Of a stretch of 53,653 bases of DNA, positions 40,245 to 51,087 are shown one piece after another (positions within the stretch are counted from its first letter, which is position 1; every line of letters begins with the position of its first letter). The notes beneath the pieces are model-generated. The model was given only the letters and a program-made list of their open reading frames with translations. It searched no databases and was not told where the DNA came from. Origin of the DNA: Alphaproteobacteria bacterium. Lineage in GTDB: Bacteria > Pseudomonadota > Alphaproteobacteria > Rickettsiales > UBA998. The stretch spans positions 1 to 53,653 of the forward strand of contig RDZH01000021.1 in assembly GCA_004293935.1 (NCBI GenBank). Reading direction: 5' to 3'. The translations under genes were made by a program, and so were the position numbers.

Positions 40245-42381
40245 TAACAATCTTATGCTACGCAATAGACGTTTATTCTCCTATCTATGGTGCGTTGGGG
40301 TGTTTAGTGCCTCAGGGGCGTGTGCGACTGCCAATGAGCAGCTCTTCATGGAAGCGGATAAGATCGCGTATGACAATAAAAACCATATTGTTGTTGCCAA
40401 GGGCAATGTTGAGGTGATCCGCGATGGGCGTATCCTACTTGCGGATAATCTCTATTATTATCAAGATCAAAATCTTGTGAAAGCGCATGGCAATGTCAGT
40501 ATGCTGCAAAATGATGGTGAAGTCATGTTTGCAAAAAGCCTAGTCCTAGAGCCAGACTTAAAATATGGCGTAATCGCGCAATTCAAAGCACGCTTTGCGG
40601 ATAATTCCTTATTTGCGGCAGCAGAAGCACGGCGTATTCATGCCCATAAAATTGAACTACGCAAGGCAGTCTATTCTCCGTGTACGATTTGCGCCACAGA
40701 CCCCGATGATGAAGCCTTATGGCAGATCAAAGCGGATAAAATCCGTATTAATGCGCAAAAAGAGCAAGTCTCCTATCGCAATGCGCAACTAGAAGTGATG
40801 GGTGTTCCTGTGCTGTACACGCCATATTTTTCGCATCCCACTCCCGATGCTGATCGCAAAACGGGCTTCCTTACTCCTGAATATGCGCAATCCACCAATC
40901 TTGGGGTAGGTGTGCGCACCCCCTATTATCTGAACATTGCTCCCGATAAAGATGCCACCCTTACCCCGTGGTGGACAAGCAAAGAAGGGTTCATCCTGCT
41001 TGGGCAATATCGTCAACGCACCGATGAAGGATCGTTTCAATTTGATGCCAGCGGTACGCTCCCTGATAAGCGCGATAATACCACAGGGGAGCTACTTGAT
41101 GGGCAAGAATTCCGTGGGCATCTCTTTGCACAAGGGCGCGACAAACTCACCGATGAGTGGGATTGGGGCTTTAACATCAACCGCGCCTCCGATGATACCT
41201 ACCTACGCCGTTATCAATTCGGTTTTTTTGAAACATTAAATTCACGCGCCTATGCGGAGCGTATTGACGATAGAGATTATGCCGTTGTCGAAGGCTTGGC
41301 ATTTCAAGCCCTAGATGGGCGTGTCGCTGCAGGGCAAGACCCCTTTATTCTCCCTCATGCTGCCGTGCATGTATCCTCTGATCCGCTCGCCTATCAAGGG
41401 CGTATCACCTTTGATGCGGATGCCATGGCACTAGCGCGTGATGAAGGCACGCAAACGCGCCGTGTTGTCACCTCCAGCCAATATCACATCCCCTATGTGA
41501 CATCCAACGGGCATGTGTTCGGTGCAGAGGCAGGAATGCGCGTTGATGCCTATCATCAAGAAAACCTCAATTTTGCACCTGAGAATCAAGAATTATCAGG
41601 CGCGCAAGGAAGAGTTATTCCTCACGCTGCCCTTTCATGGCGTTATCCTCTCATGCGACAAATAGCAGATGCGAACCTCACCATTGAACCCATGGCAAAA
41701 ATCATCGCCAGCTCCCGCGGGAACAACCCCTATACTATCGCCAATGAAGATAGTTTGAGTCCTGAACTGACACCAATGAATTTATTCCGCAGCAACCGCT
41801 TTGCAGGGCTGGATCGCATTGAAGAGGGCAGCCGTGCTATCGCAGGTATGCGCACCCATCTTGGTTTATCCGATGCGCGCAATATCACGGCAATGGTGGG
41901 GCAAGAAGTGCGCTTGGATGGGGAAAATCCATTCCCCACCAGCAATGATCCCAAACATAACGCCTCAGATGTCGTGGGGCAGTTGGGCTTTGATAGCAAC
42001 AGCTTCTTTGTTGATTATCAATATCGTCTTGATACGCAAGACATGGTACTACGCCGTAATGAACTACGTGGTCTTTATGACTATGGTCGCGGTATTGTGA
42101 GCATGGATTATGTACGCATTGATGGCGATCCTGTTTTGCTTGATAGAAACGATCTTAACGCCCTAGGCACATGGCATACGCCGATTGATTGGCTTCGCCT
42201 CACTATGTTTGGTCAACGCGATATGCTCCGTAACAATATGGTGACGCTTGGCGGTGGCTTTATCGTTGATTATGATTGCATCACGCTTACCACCACCTTG
42301 AACCGTAACAATACCAGCGATCGTGACTTCCAACGCGATACCAGTATTATGGTGCGCTTGGGGCTGAAGGGCTTAAATTGA
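40240..42381 (+). CDS. lptD: LPS-assembly protein LptD
   Basis: 713 residues. A basic, hydrophobic signal region ending near ASGACATA is followed by the OstA/LptA-like jelly-roll (EQLFMEADKIAYDNKNHIVVAKGNVEV, LLADNLYYYQDQNLVKAHGNV). The large C-terminal beta barrel (LptD family) then runs to the end. The Cys pair in YSPCTICA and a Cys near the end (VDYDCITL) may form the stabilising disulfides. It translocates LPS to the cell surface together with LptE. The start is uncertain among 40204, 40240 and 40255; none has a ribosome binding site. It converges on cysQ with a 9-base overlap. Confidence 0.93.
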   Translation: MNNNLMLRNRRLFSYLWCVGVFSASGACATANEQLFMEADKIAYDNKNHIVVAKGNVEVIRDGRILLADNLYYYQDQNLVKAHGNVSMLQNDGEVMFAKSLVLEPDLKYGVIAQFKARFADNSLFAAAEARRIHAHKIELRKAVYSPCTICATDPDDEALWQIKADKIRINAQKEQVSYRNAQLEVMGVPVLYTPYFSHPTPDADRKTGFLTPEYAQSTNLGVGVRTPYYLNIAPDKDATLTPWWTSKEGFILLGQYRQRTDEGSFQFDASGTLPDKRDNTTGELLDGQEFRGHLFAQGRDKLTDEWDWGFNINRASDDTYLRRYQFGFFETLNSRAYAERIDDRDYAVVEGLAFQALDGRVAAGQDPFILPHAAVHVSSDPLAYQGRITFDADAMALARDEGTQTRRVVTSSQYHIPYVTSNGHVFGAEAGMRVDAYHQENLNFAPENQELSGAQGRVIPHAALSWRYPLMRQIADANLTIEPMAKIIASSRGNNPYTIANEDSLSPELTPMNLFRSNRFAGLDRIEEGSRAIAGMRTHLGLSDARNITAMVGQEVRLDGENPFPTSNDPKHNASDVVGQLGFDSNSFFVDYQYRLDTQDMVLRRNELRGLYDYGRGIVSMDYVRIDGDPVLLDRNDLNALGTWHTPIDWLRLTMFGQRDMLRNNMVTLGGGFIVDYDCITLTTTLNRNNTSDRDFQRDTSIMVRLGLKGLN

Positions 42382-43146
42382 CCACCCATAGGCAACAAAA
42401 TGAGGATTATAAAAATCCTTTTTGCCATAGCGCAAGGGCGTACCCTCAAGGCAATCAACACGCCCGCCCGCTGCGCATAAAATCGCATGACCCGCCGCCG
42501 TGTCCCACTCCATCGTTGTTCCAAACCGCGGATAAAGATCGGCGCGACCTTCCGCAATCACGCAAAATTTTAATGAACTTGATGCCGCAACCGTGTTCGT
42601 TACCCCATAGCGATCACGCAAATGTTCTTGAGTCATGCTTCCATGACGCGCACTGGTGACGGCACTCAGATTCCCCATTTCGGGAACACGGCAATGAATC
42701 GCCTCTTTGGGTGCGCCATGATGCATCCGCCACGCTCCTTGCGCTGCACTTCCCAGATAAAGAATACGTGGCACAGGCAAATAAATCGCTCCTAGGCACG
42801 GCACATGATTCACCACCAAACCGATATTCACCGTGAATTCATCTTCTCCACGGATAAAACTTTTTGTGCCATCCAGCGGATCAATACACCAAAATGTCCC
42901 GCGCTCCCGCGCTTCTTCCTCCTGCATACCCTCTTCAGAAACGCACGCAATATCAGGTGCGATCTGACGCACGGCATCACAAATCAAGCGATCGGCACAG
43001 CGATCCGCTTCTGTCACAGGGGAGGCATCCTCTTTATGATCGGTGATAAAGCCTTGGGCGCGAATATCCATAATCAGCGCGCCTGCTTCCGTTGCAATCT
43101 GTCCGATCGCCTCAAGAAAGTGGGGTTGATAAACATCCTTATTCAT
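42373..43146 (-). CDS. cysQ: 3'(2'),5'-bisphosphate nucleotidase CysQ
   Basis: A 257-residue inositol-monophosphatase-family enzyme that converts 3'-phosphoadenosine 5'-phosphate (PAP) to AMP during sulfur assimilation. Metal-binding motifs are DPLDGTKSF and EWDTAAGHAIL, with the upstream SEEG. The segments SPVTEADRCAD and DEFTVNIGLV favour CysQ over SuhB. GGAG lies eight bases before ATG 43146, which overlaps the ispE stop (ATGA). Last gene of a TPR-ispE-cysQ operon. Confidence 0.92.
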   Translation of the reverse strand: MNKDVYQPHFLEAIGQIATEAGALIMDIRAQGFITDHKEDASPVTEADRCADRLICDAVRQIAPDIACVSEEGMQEEEARERGTFWCIDPLDGTKSFIRGEDEFTVNIGLVVNHVPCLGAIYLPVPRILYLGSAAQGAWRMHHGAPKEAIHCRVPEMGNLSAVTSARHGSMTQEHLRDRYGVTNTVAASSSLKFCVIAEGRADLYPRFGTTMEWDTAAGHAILCAAGGRVDCLEGTPLRYGKKDFYNPHFVAYGWSI

Positions 43147-44054
43147 AAAATCACTCCATAGCGCACCCATGCATCAGGGAAGCGTATTTGCATATAATCA
43201 GCAAGGCTTTGTGCATCGTTGCGCCCAATACATAACGCAAAACATGTTGCACCGCTGCCACTTAGACGCGCTGTAACCGTGTGCGGATGATGCCGCAATT
43301 CCGCTAATATCGGCGCAATGATAGGGTAATACTCTAGTGCCACTTCCTCTAAATCATTGTGCATCATACACGGATCATGCATCTGACATAAATCATAAGT
43401 GTCGCTCGGATCACGATCATAAAGGCTTGTCGGCAATACCGCGAATATATGCGCAGTTGGCACTTCCACAGGTGGTGTCACCAACACCAACCAGCCTTGC
43501 ACTCTATGTTCTGGCTCTAATGGGCTTAGCTTATCCCCTATACCGTGCATCACACATGATGCACCATGCACACAAACGGGAATATCTGCACCAAACTCTC
43601 CACCCAATTCAGCAAGCATCGTGTGATTCCATTGGCAATCCCAAAGCCAATTCAACATGCGCAACGTTTGCGCTGCATCGCCCGATCCTCCACCAATCCC
43701 CGAGGCAAGGGGCAGCATTTTCTGCAGATGAATCAATGCCCCACGCGGGGTATCCGTGCGATCTTGTAACGCCAATGCCACCTTCATAATCACATTATCA
43801 TGAGCATGAGGGCGCAGTGGCGCACCAAACGCGCCACTCACATAAAGCGTCACATCTTTATCTGGTGTTGGGGTAAAGGTTAGGCGATCCCCCACATGGC
43901 AAAACACCACATGACTATGCAATTCATGATAGCCATCAGATCGCCTTCCTGTGATAATCAGCGAAAGATTCACCTTCGCATAGCTGGTGACGGTAAGTGA
44001 CGTGCCGTAATGCGATGCTGCATGAATCAAAAAATCAGCGACCATGTTCTGCAT
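43143..44054 (-). CDS. ispE: 4-diphosphocytidyl-2-C-methyl-D-erythritol kinase
   Basis: A 303-residue GHMP kinase of the non-mevalonate isoprenoid pathway. It has the substrate-binding AKVNLSLIITGRRSDGYHEL, the ATP-binding loop LPLASGIGGGSGDAA, DIPVCVHG and the C-terminal ARLSGSGATCFAL motif. ATG 44054 and 44045 are both possible, and either overlaps the end of the TPR gene. Such a TPR-ispE pairing is common in alphaproteobacteria. Confidence 0.95.
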   Translation of the reverse strand: MQNMVADFLIHAASHYGTSLTVTSYAKVNLSLIITGRRSDGYHELHSHVVFCHVGDRLTFTPTPDKDVTLYVSGAFGAPLRPHAHDNVIMKVALALQDRTDTPRGALIHLQKMLPLASGIGGGSGDAAQTLRMLNWLWDCQWNHTMLAELGGEFGADIPVCVHGASCVMHGIGDKLSPLEPEHRVQGWLVLVTPPVEVPTAHIFAVLPTSLYDRDPSDTYDLCQMHDPCMMHNDLEEVALEYYPIIAPILAELRHHPHTVTARLSGSGATCFALCIGRNDAQSLADYMQIRFPDAWVRYGVIL

Positions 44055-45849
44055 CGGATGTATGAATGGTATTCACAGCCAAACCATCTTTGAGTTTGGC
44101 ATGTAACGCCTCTTTTGCTCCCTGCTCTGTCGGGTTAAATAACAGCGCACGTTGCCAATAATAACGGGCTTCCGTGGTACGCCCCAAACGCCATAACACA
44201 TCACCATAATGATCATTCACTGTCGGATCGCTAGGAATACGCATCAAGGCGTCTTCAAGCTGCACAAGGGCAGCATCATAATTGCCCATTTTATATAATG
44301 CCCAACCATAACTATCCATAATATGCGCATCATTGGGGCTTGCTTGCACCGCAGCGTGCAGCATCTTTTCTGCTTCTTCAACCCGCTCATTACGCAACAG
44401 CCAACTATAGGCGAGATAATTCATAATCTCAGGCTCATCCGGAGCAAGTGTGCGTGCTGCATGAAAATCCTTTTCCGCTTTTTCCCACGATTTCGCCATA
44501 TCATACATCACACCACGACGATAGAGCAACGGCCAATCCATTTTTTGTGGTGTCCCTAATGCTTCCAACGCATGACTATAATGCTGTGCCGCATCGGCAT
44601 AATGATTCGCCACACGCTCTAAATCCCCAAGCATAACATGAACATTATAGCGCACCCCTAACCCTTTAAGTTGCGGTATAAGTTCCGTGAGTAAGGTGCG
44701 TGCGCGATCAGTTTCATCATTGGCATGATGCACACGTGCCTTGACCATCGTCAGCATTGGGGCAACCCATGCAGGAGCATCCATCTGTTGATAGAGTGCG
44801 AACGCTTCACGGAAACGATCCGAATCTTCCAGTGATTCCCCTAAGGTTAGTTGAGTAATCAGATCCTTAGGGCGCAAATAATCTGCAAGCCGTAGCAAAA
44901 TTTGCCCCTCATCATGCGCTCCCTCACGCACCAATAAAGAGCCGACTCCAAGCAATGCTTCCGCCACTCCCTCCGCAGGATTAGTCACATGGGCGGTATG
45001 GAGGCTATCCACTCCTTCCAAATAGCGTTCTTCGGGCGCAAGATTCCATAAGGCGGTACGTGGATGCACACGACGATAATCACGCAGCACGGTACGCGCC
45101 CGCTGATTATTCCCCTGCTTCATATAAAAGCGCAAGGCTGCAAAGACCGCGCTATCGGAGACATCAATCATTTGCCCAAGAGCAAGATCATAAGCCTGTG
45201 CTGCTTGCGCCGAATCCCCTTGCATCTCAAAAATAAGTGCGCGTTGATGCGCACTTAAACTGGCAAAATAGCTCTGTTCCATCGCACGCGAAAGCGGCGA
45301 CACCTTATAGTTTTTCGGATCAGCCGCATAGGAGATCCATTCCTGCACGAATGGTGCAAATAATTGATGCAGCCCCGCACCCTGCAATGTATGCATATAG
45401 GTACGCGCCTGTTCCATCTCATGACGTTTCAACGCATCGCATAATAAGAGCAACGTCACAATACGTGATGGGTGTGCAGCTTTATACTCCTCCCGCGCAA
45501 GGACAACCGCTCCCTGCATATCCCCCATAAGAATCTTGTGCCGCAATGTGAGTGCCATAATCGGCTCATTCGCATCCCCATAATTGATCACCGCCGTCAA
45601 ATAATGGGCTGCCTGCGCGTGATCTCCCCGTATAGAGGCAATCATTCCCGCAAGATAATTTCCCGATACCGTCGAAGCAAGGCGTGCCTCAGGGTGCAAT
45701 ACCCCTAAATCCTCCTGTTGTTTCAAGGAAAAATCCGATAAGGATGTTTGCGGCGTAAATTCCCGCACATGATCTTTTTGCTGCTGATAAAAAAGCACAC
45801 CGCAAATCATCAAAAGCACGGTGCTACCAAGAAGAAATATTTTATTCAT
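44035..45849 (-). CDS. Tetratricopeptide-repeat protein with N-terminal membrane anchor
   Basis: About 604 residues. One hydrophobic segment (MNKIFLLGSTVLLMICGVLF) acts as signal anchor or signal peptide. TPR units cover much of the rest, clearest near the C-terminus: AQHYSHALEALG, AEKDFHAARTLAPDEPEIMN, AEKMLHAAVQASPNDAHIMD and YGWALYKMGNYDAALVQLED. It is probably a periplasmic scaffold. Earlier in-frame starts at 45867, 45876 (GGAG 14 bases upstream) and 45903 are possible. It heads the operon with ispE and cysQ. Confidence 0.87.
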   Translation of the reverse strand: MNKIFLLGSTVLLMICGVLFYQQQKDHVREFTPQTSLSDFSLKQQEDLGVLHPEARLASTVSGNYLAGMIASIRGDHAQAAHYLTAVINYGDANEPIMALTLRHKILMGDMQGAVVLAREEYKAAHPSRIVTLLLLCDALKRHEMEQARTYMHTLQGAGLHQLFAPFVQEWISYAADPKNYKVSPLSRAMEQSYFASLSAHQRALIFEMQGDSAQAAQAYDLALGQMIDVSDSAVFAALRFYMKQGNNQRARTVLRDYRRVHPRTALWNLAPEERYLEGVDSLHTAHVTNPAEGVAEALLGVGSLLVREGAHDEGQILLRLADYLRPKDLITQLTLGESLEDSDRFREAFALYQQMDAPAWVAPMLTMVKARVHHANDETDRARTLLTELIPQLKGLGVRYNVHVMLGDLERVANHYADAAQHYSHALEALGTPQKMDWPLLYRRGVMYDMAKSWEKAEKDFHAARTLAPDEPEIMNYLAYSWLLRNERVEEAEKMLHAAVQASPNDAHIMDSYGWALYKMGNYDAALVQLEDALMRIPSDPTVNDHYGDVLWRLGRTTEARYYWQRALLFNPTEQGAKEALHAKLKDGLAVNTIHTSDAEHGR

Positions 45850-45915
45850 TATCGTGAAGTGCGTCATAGCGTTCATGCTATCATAGTTTTCTCCGCTATA
45901 CACTAGAAAAAGAAC

Positions 45916-45963
45916 AAATAGTTGCAGTAAATAGTTGCATTTTTTTTCAAATTGCGGTATCTA
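45916..45963 (+). promoter_or_regulatory. Promoter with tandem operator-like repeats
   Basis: AAATAGTTGCA occurs at 45916-45926 and again at 45929-45939 (period 13). The second copy contains the -35 TTGCAT (45935-45940), followed by 17 bases and TATCTA at 45958-45963. Tandem sites over a -35 box suggest binding of a regulator. Confidence 0.5.
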
Positions 45964-45993
45964 GTGTACCTTATAAAAAATAAAGGTAGTGTT

Positions 45994-46185
45994 ATGAGTA
46001 GTAAAAATAACCCTGAAAATCGCGGTCGTCTCACCGAGCTACGCCGTTATAATGGTGAAGAATGCGTCCCCATTCTTTTAATCGATCCGACAAACCGTAT
46101 GCGCTATATCGCAGCCGCTTTTAAGGGTAACGGACAATTAGTTTGTGGTGCAGATGGTCGCCCTATTCCGTACAAAAACATCTAA
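45994..46185 (+). CDS. Small basic protein of unknown function
   Basis: 63 residues beginning MSSKNNPENRGRLTELRRYN. It contains predicted strands (CVPILLIDP, MRYIAAAFKG, QLVCGADGRPIPY) and two cysteines; no family is recognised. AAAGG is seven bases before the ATG, a promoter with tandem repeats lies upstream and a strong terminator follows, so it is a complete single-gene unit. The frame extends upstream to 45952, but without a ribosome binding site. Confidence 0.75.
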   Translation: MSSKNNPENRGRLTELRRYNGEECVPILLIDPTNRMRYIAAAFKGNGQLVCGADGRPIPYKNI

Positions 46186-46207
46186 AAAACCGATAAGTTT
46201 TTTAGCG

Positions 46208-46243
46208 CAACGCCATGATTATTATAATTATGGCGTTTTTTTG
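46208..46243 (+). terminator. Terminator of the 63-residue protein gene
   Basis: AACGCCATGATTAT pairs with ATAATTATGGCGTT, with one G-U pair and almost no loop, followed by seven T residues. Confidence 0.9.
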
Positions 46244-46260
46244 CGTTTGATCTATTTTTA

Positions 46261-46458
46261 CGTCATACGCACGGCTATATCAACCAAATACTGAATAATC
46301 CTCTCGCGCTCACAAGCTGATTGTGCAAAATTGCGTGGGCAACCGTACTATGAGTTACGTTTTTTCTTCGGTATTGGTTCAGGCAGTACTACAGCAGAAA
46401 TCGCGATCAACGCACACAGCCATTGCGCATCATCCCATACATCCTCTGGAATCACATA
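46261..46458 (-). pseudogene. Possible degenerate coding remnant
   Basis: A minus-strand frame from about 46458 reads VIPEDVWDDAQWLCALIAIS... and stops at 46348. The same frame stays open beyond that stop for about 29 more codons (YGCPRNFAQSACERERIIQY...) until the next stop. It is interrupted at its upstream side by the family A repeat. It looks like the end of a decayed gene, but the family is not recognised and it may be chance. Confidence 0.3.
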
Positions 46459-46596
46459 TAGCGCGTCACGATAGGTTCGTTACGTATATATAAGCGCATC
46501 TATCGTGATTTCGCGCTATAAAACCATATGAATGAGTGCCACGAATTTTCGATAGGCGTGTTCTTGAAAAAGAACCAACCTATCGAAACGTGCTAT
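46457..46596. repeat. Family A palindromes (copy 2)
   Basis: The first hairpin is TATAGCGCGTCACGATAG at 46457-46474 with CTATCGTGATTTCGCGCTATA at 46500-46520 (3-base bulge). The second is GCCACGAATTTTCGATAGG at about 46538-46555 with CCTATCGAAACGTGCTATA at 46579-46596. The second hairpin is found as a half-copy at 113-129. The right end lies inside the coding frame of the tfoX-like gene. Confidence 0.75.
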
Positions 46597-46819
46597 AATA
46601 AGGCTTCGCACCTTTATAGGGCGCAGCCTCAACGACATCACCAATAAATTCTTTGCCTGCATCGGTAGGTTTGACAAACAAATGATCATCACACACCAAT
46701 GTGACTATTTTCGCACCAACATAAATCGCCCATTCTCCAAACATTTTCTTGGATGACACATTACCTACTGCGTCAAGTTGCTCAAGGATAAAATCAATGG
46801 TGCGTTGCTGCGTTGCCAT
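46580..46819 (-). CDS. TfoX N-terminal domain protein, truncated by a repeat
   Basis: 79 residues. MATQQRTIDFILEQLDAVG, KKMFGEWAIYV, VCDDHLFVKPTDAG and APYKGAKPYY follow the TfoX N-terminal domain, which is about 100 residues in free-standing members. Right after GAKPYY the frame enters the family A repeat and ends STFR-stop, so the last helix is missing. ATG 46819 lacks a ribosome binding site. Single-domain TfoX proteins are of unclear role. This one may be a pseudogene or still fold. Confidence 0.7.
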   Translation of the reverse strand: MATQQRTIDFILEQLDAVGNVSSKKMFGEWAIYVGAKIVTLVCDDHLFVKPTDAGKEFIGDVVEAAPYKGAKPYYSTFR

Positions 46820-46846
46820 CGATGATTGGCTTATTAGCAAAATTTA

Positions 46847-46894
46847 CAAAAAAAAGAGCGCATGAACCATTCAATAAGATGATTCATACGCTCT
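46847..46894 (-). terminator. Terminator of the 23S-5S rRNA unit
   Basis: Minus strand: AGAGCGTATGAATCAT pairs with ATGGTTCATGCGCTCT at all 16 positions (G-U allowed), with an 8-base loop, followed by seven T residues. It lies about 43 bases after 5S. Confidence 0.9.
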
Positions 46895-46936
46895 AAAATA
46901 TTCCAAGATATAAAAAAGAGAAAACCGACTTGTAAG

Positions 46937-47053
46937 ACTTGGCAACGACATACTCTCCCATGCCTTAAGACATAGTACCATCTGCGCTGGAGCGTTTCAC
47001 GTTCGTGTTCGGAATGGGAACGAGTGGTTCCATCTCCGCCATAATCACCAAGT
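46937..47053 (-). rRNA. rrf: 5S ribosomal RNA
   Basis: About 117 bases. The minus strand begins ACTTGGTGATTATGGCGGAG and holds the conserved CCCATTCCGAACACGAACGT and the loop E/helix IV region. It ends with TTGCCAAGT, which pairs with the 5' end. It is 100 bases downstream of 23S and cotranscribed with it. The ends are estimated from the terminal helix. Confidence 0.95.
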
Positions 47054-47154
47054 CATACAAATCGGTCTTCCCTGAGGAAGTAACATATTTTCCTAAACCT
47101 AAGTTTTTACAATAACAAGAGCTGTTTTGTACTATACGACAGCAACTCAGTAAA

Positions 47155-49943
<2,789 letters not shown>

Positions 49944-50169
49944 ATTCACTTGAGTTGCTTGTCGTACAGAACAAAAAAGCTCTATACGATTCGTATTAAA
50001 ACGATACCTTGTTATTTATTTGCATCGACTCAAAATTATTATGTTTGCTGTGTAACCGTGCAGACTACACACACAATAATGTTTGGTCAGGAAAATATGT
50101 TATCTTCACTTTTCTATCATCAGCAACTTGCGTTTCCGTTTCGTTGCGTCCCATCGTCTTGGGAGGCTT

Positions 50170-50198
50170 GTTATATCCACAATCACCACTCCCGTCAA
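50170..50198 (-). promoter_or_regulatory. Promoter of the 23S-5S rRNA unit
   Basis: The minus strand reads TTGACG, 17 bases, TATAAC, with transcription starting near 50163 and a leader of about 220 bases before 23S. This is the best minus-strand promoter in the 400-base gap and shows 23S-5S has its own promoter. The rest of the gap (about 49944-50160) holds the AT-rich leader, with nothing else recognised except the TCCCA-N6-TGGGA palindrome at 50149-50164. Confidence 0.7.
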
Positions 50199-50295
50199 CA
50201 GCTTTTTTTGTTTTTTTTGCATTTTTTTCATAAATAGTTGATTTTTAAGTTTTTTATTTGAAGCTCTTTCTATGATTTTTTGAGTTTTTTCTATC

Positions 50296-50310
50296 TGGCA
50301 CGCTTCATGC
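50296..50310 (+). promoter_or_regulatory. Sigma-54 promoter of flgF-flgG-flgA-flgH
   Basis: TGGCACGCTTCATGC matches the -24/-12 consensus TGGCACG-N4-TTGC except for one base, with the GG and GC doublets exactly one turn apart. Transcription would start near 50322, giving a short leader with TTGGAGGAAG before flgF. In Caulobacter the same operon is sigma-54 dependent and activated by FlbD under FliX control. Confidence 0.8.
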
Positions 50311-50344
50311 ATAGTAAATTACGATATTTGGAGGAAGATTTTTT

Positions 50345-51070
50345 ATGGATAATAGCATTTACATCGTTTTGTCGCGGCAGTCGGCAGCGTTTCGTAAGAT
50401 GAATACCCTCGCGCATAACATTGCAAATGCCAATACGGTTGGCTTTCAAGCACAACGCATGATGTTCAATGACTATCTTGTCGATGATGGCAATCATCAC
50501 AAAATGGCGTTTACCCAAGATATTGCTACCTATCACGATACACGCCCCGGATCATTGCGCGTCACAGAAAACCCACTGGATCTTGCAATTTCAGGTGATG
50601 GTTATTTCATGGTACAAACAGCCAATGGTCGCCCTATGTATACACGTGGCGGGAGCTTTCAAATTGATGGTAGCGGCACGATTGTGAATACGGAAGGTAT
50701 GCCACTTCTCGATGATGGCGGGCAACCCATTCAAATTGATGAAGAAACACGCACCATTGATGTGGGTGAAGACGGCACGATGCTTGTGAATGGCGAGCAG
50801 TTCTCGACCATTGGCATGGTGGAATTCCAGAATCGTCAGACCCTCGTCCCTATTGCTAACGGAGTCTATGATGCGGGCGATCAGCTACCCCAAGCACCTG
50901 AAAATTCGCGGATGATGCAAGGAACACTTGAGGAATCGAACGTACAAACCGTCGTTGAAATTGTTGAAATGCTGCAAACAACCCGTACTGCCGAAAGCAC
51001 CTCCAAGTTCATTGAAGCATTATACGACTTAGAGCGCAAAACCAGCAACACCTACGCAACCGAATCTTAA
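50345..51070 (+). CDS. flgF: Flagellar basal-body rod protein FlgF
   Basis: A 241-residue proximal-rod protein. The N-terminal rod motif is NTLAHNIANANTVGFQAQR, followed by NPLDLAISGDGYFMVQ and RGGSFQIDGSG. The C-terminal coiled segment ESNVQTVVEIVEMLQTTRTAEST packs in the rod. A strong GGAGGAAG ribosome binding site precedes the ATG. It heads the flgFGAH operon directly behind the sigma-54 promoter. Confidence 0.95.
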   Translation: MDNSIYIVLSRQSAAFRKMNTLAHNIANANTVGFQAQRMMFNDYLVDDGNHHKMAFTQDIATYHDTRPGSLRVTENPLDLAISGDGYFMVQTANGRPMYTRGGSFQIDGSGTIVNTEGMPLLDDGGQPIQIDEETRTIDVGEDGTMLVNGEQFSTIGMVEFQNRQTLVPIANGVYDAGDQLPQAPENSRMMQGTLEESNVQTVVEIVEMLQTTRTAESTSKFIEALYDLERKTSNTYATES

Positions 51071-51087
51071 AATCTAGGAGAACCATC

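Noticed and set aside
49944-50344. 16S rRNA or spacer tRNAs upstream of 23S
   Set aside because: The gap is only 400 bases, AT-rich and without conserved 16S or tRNA sequence.
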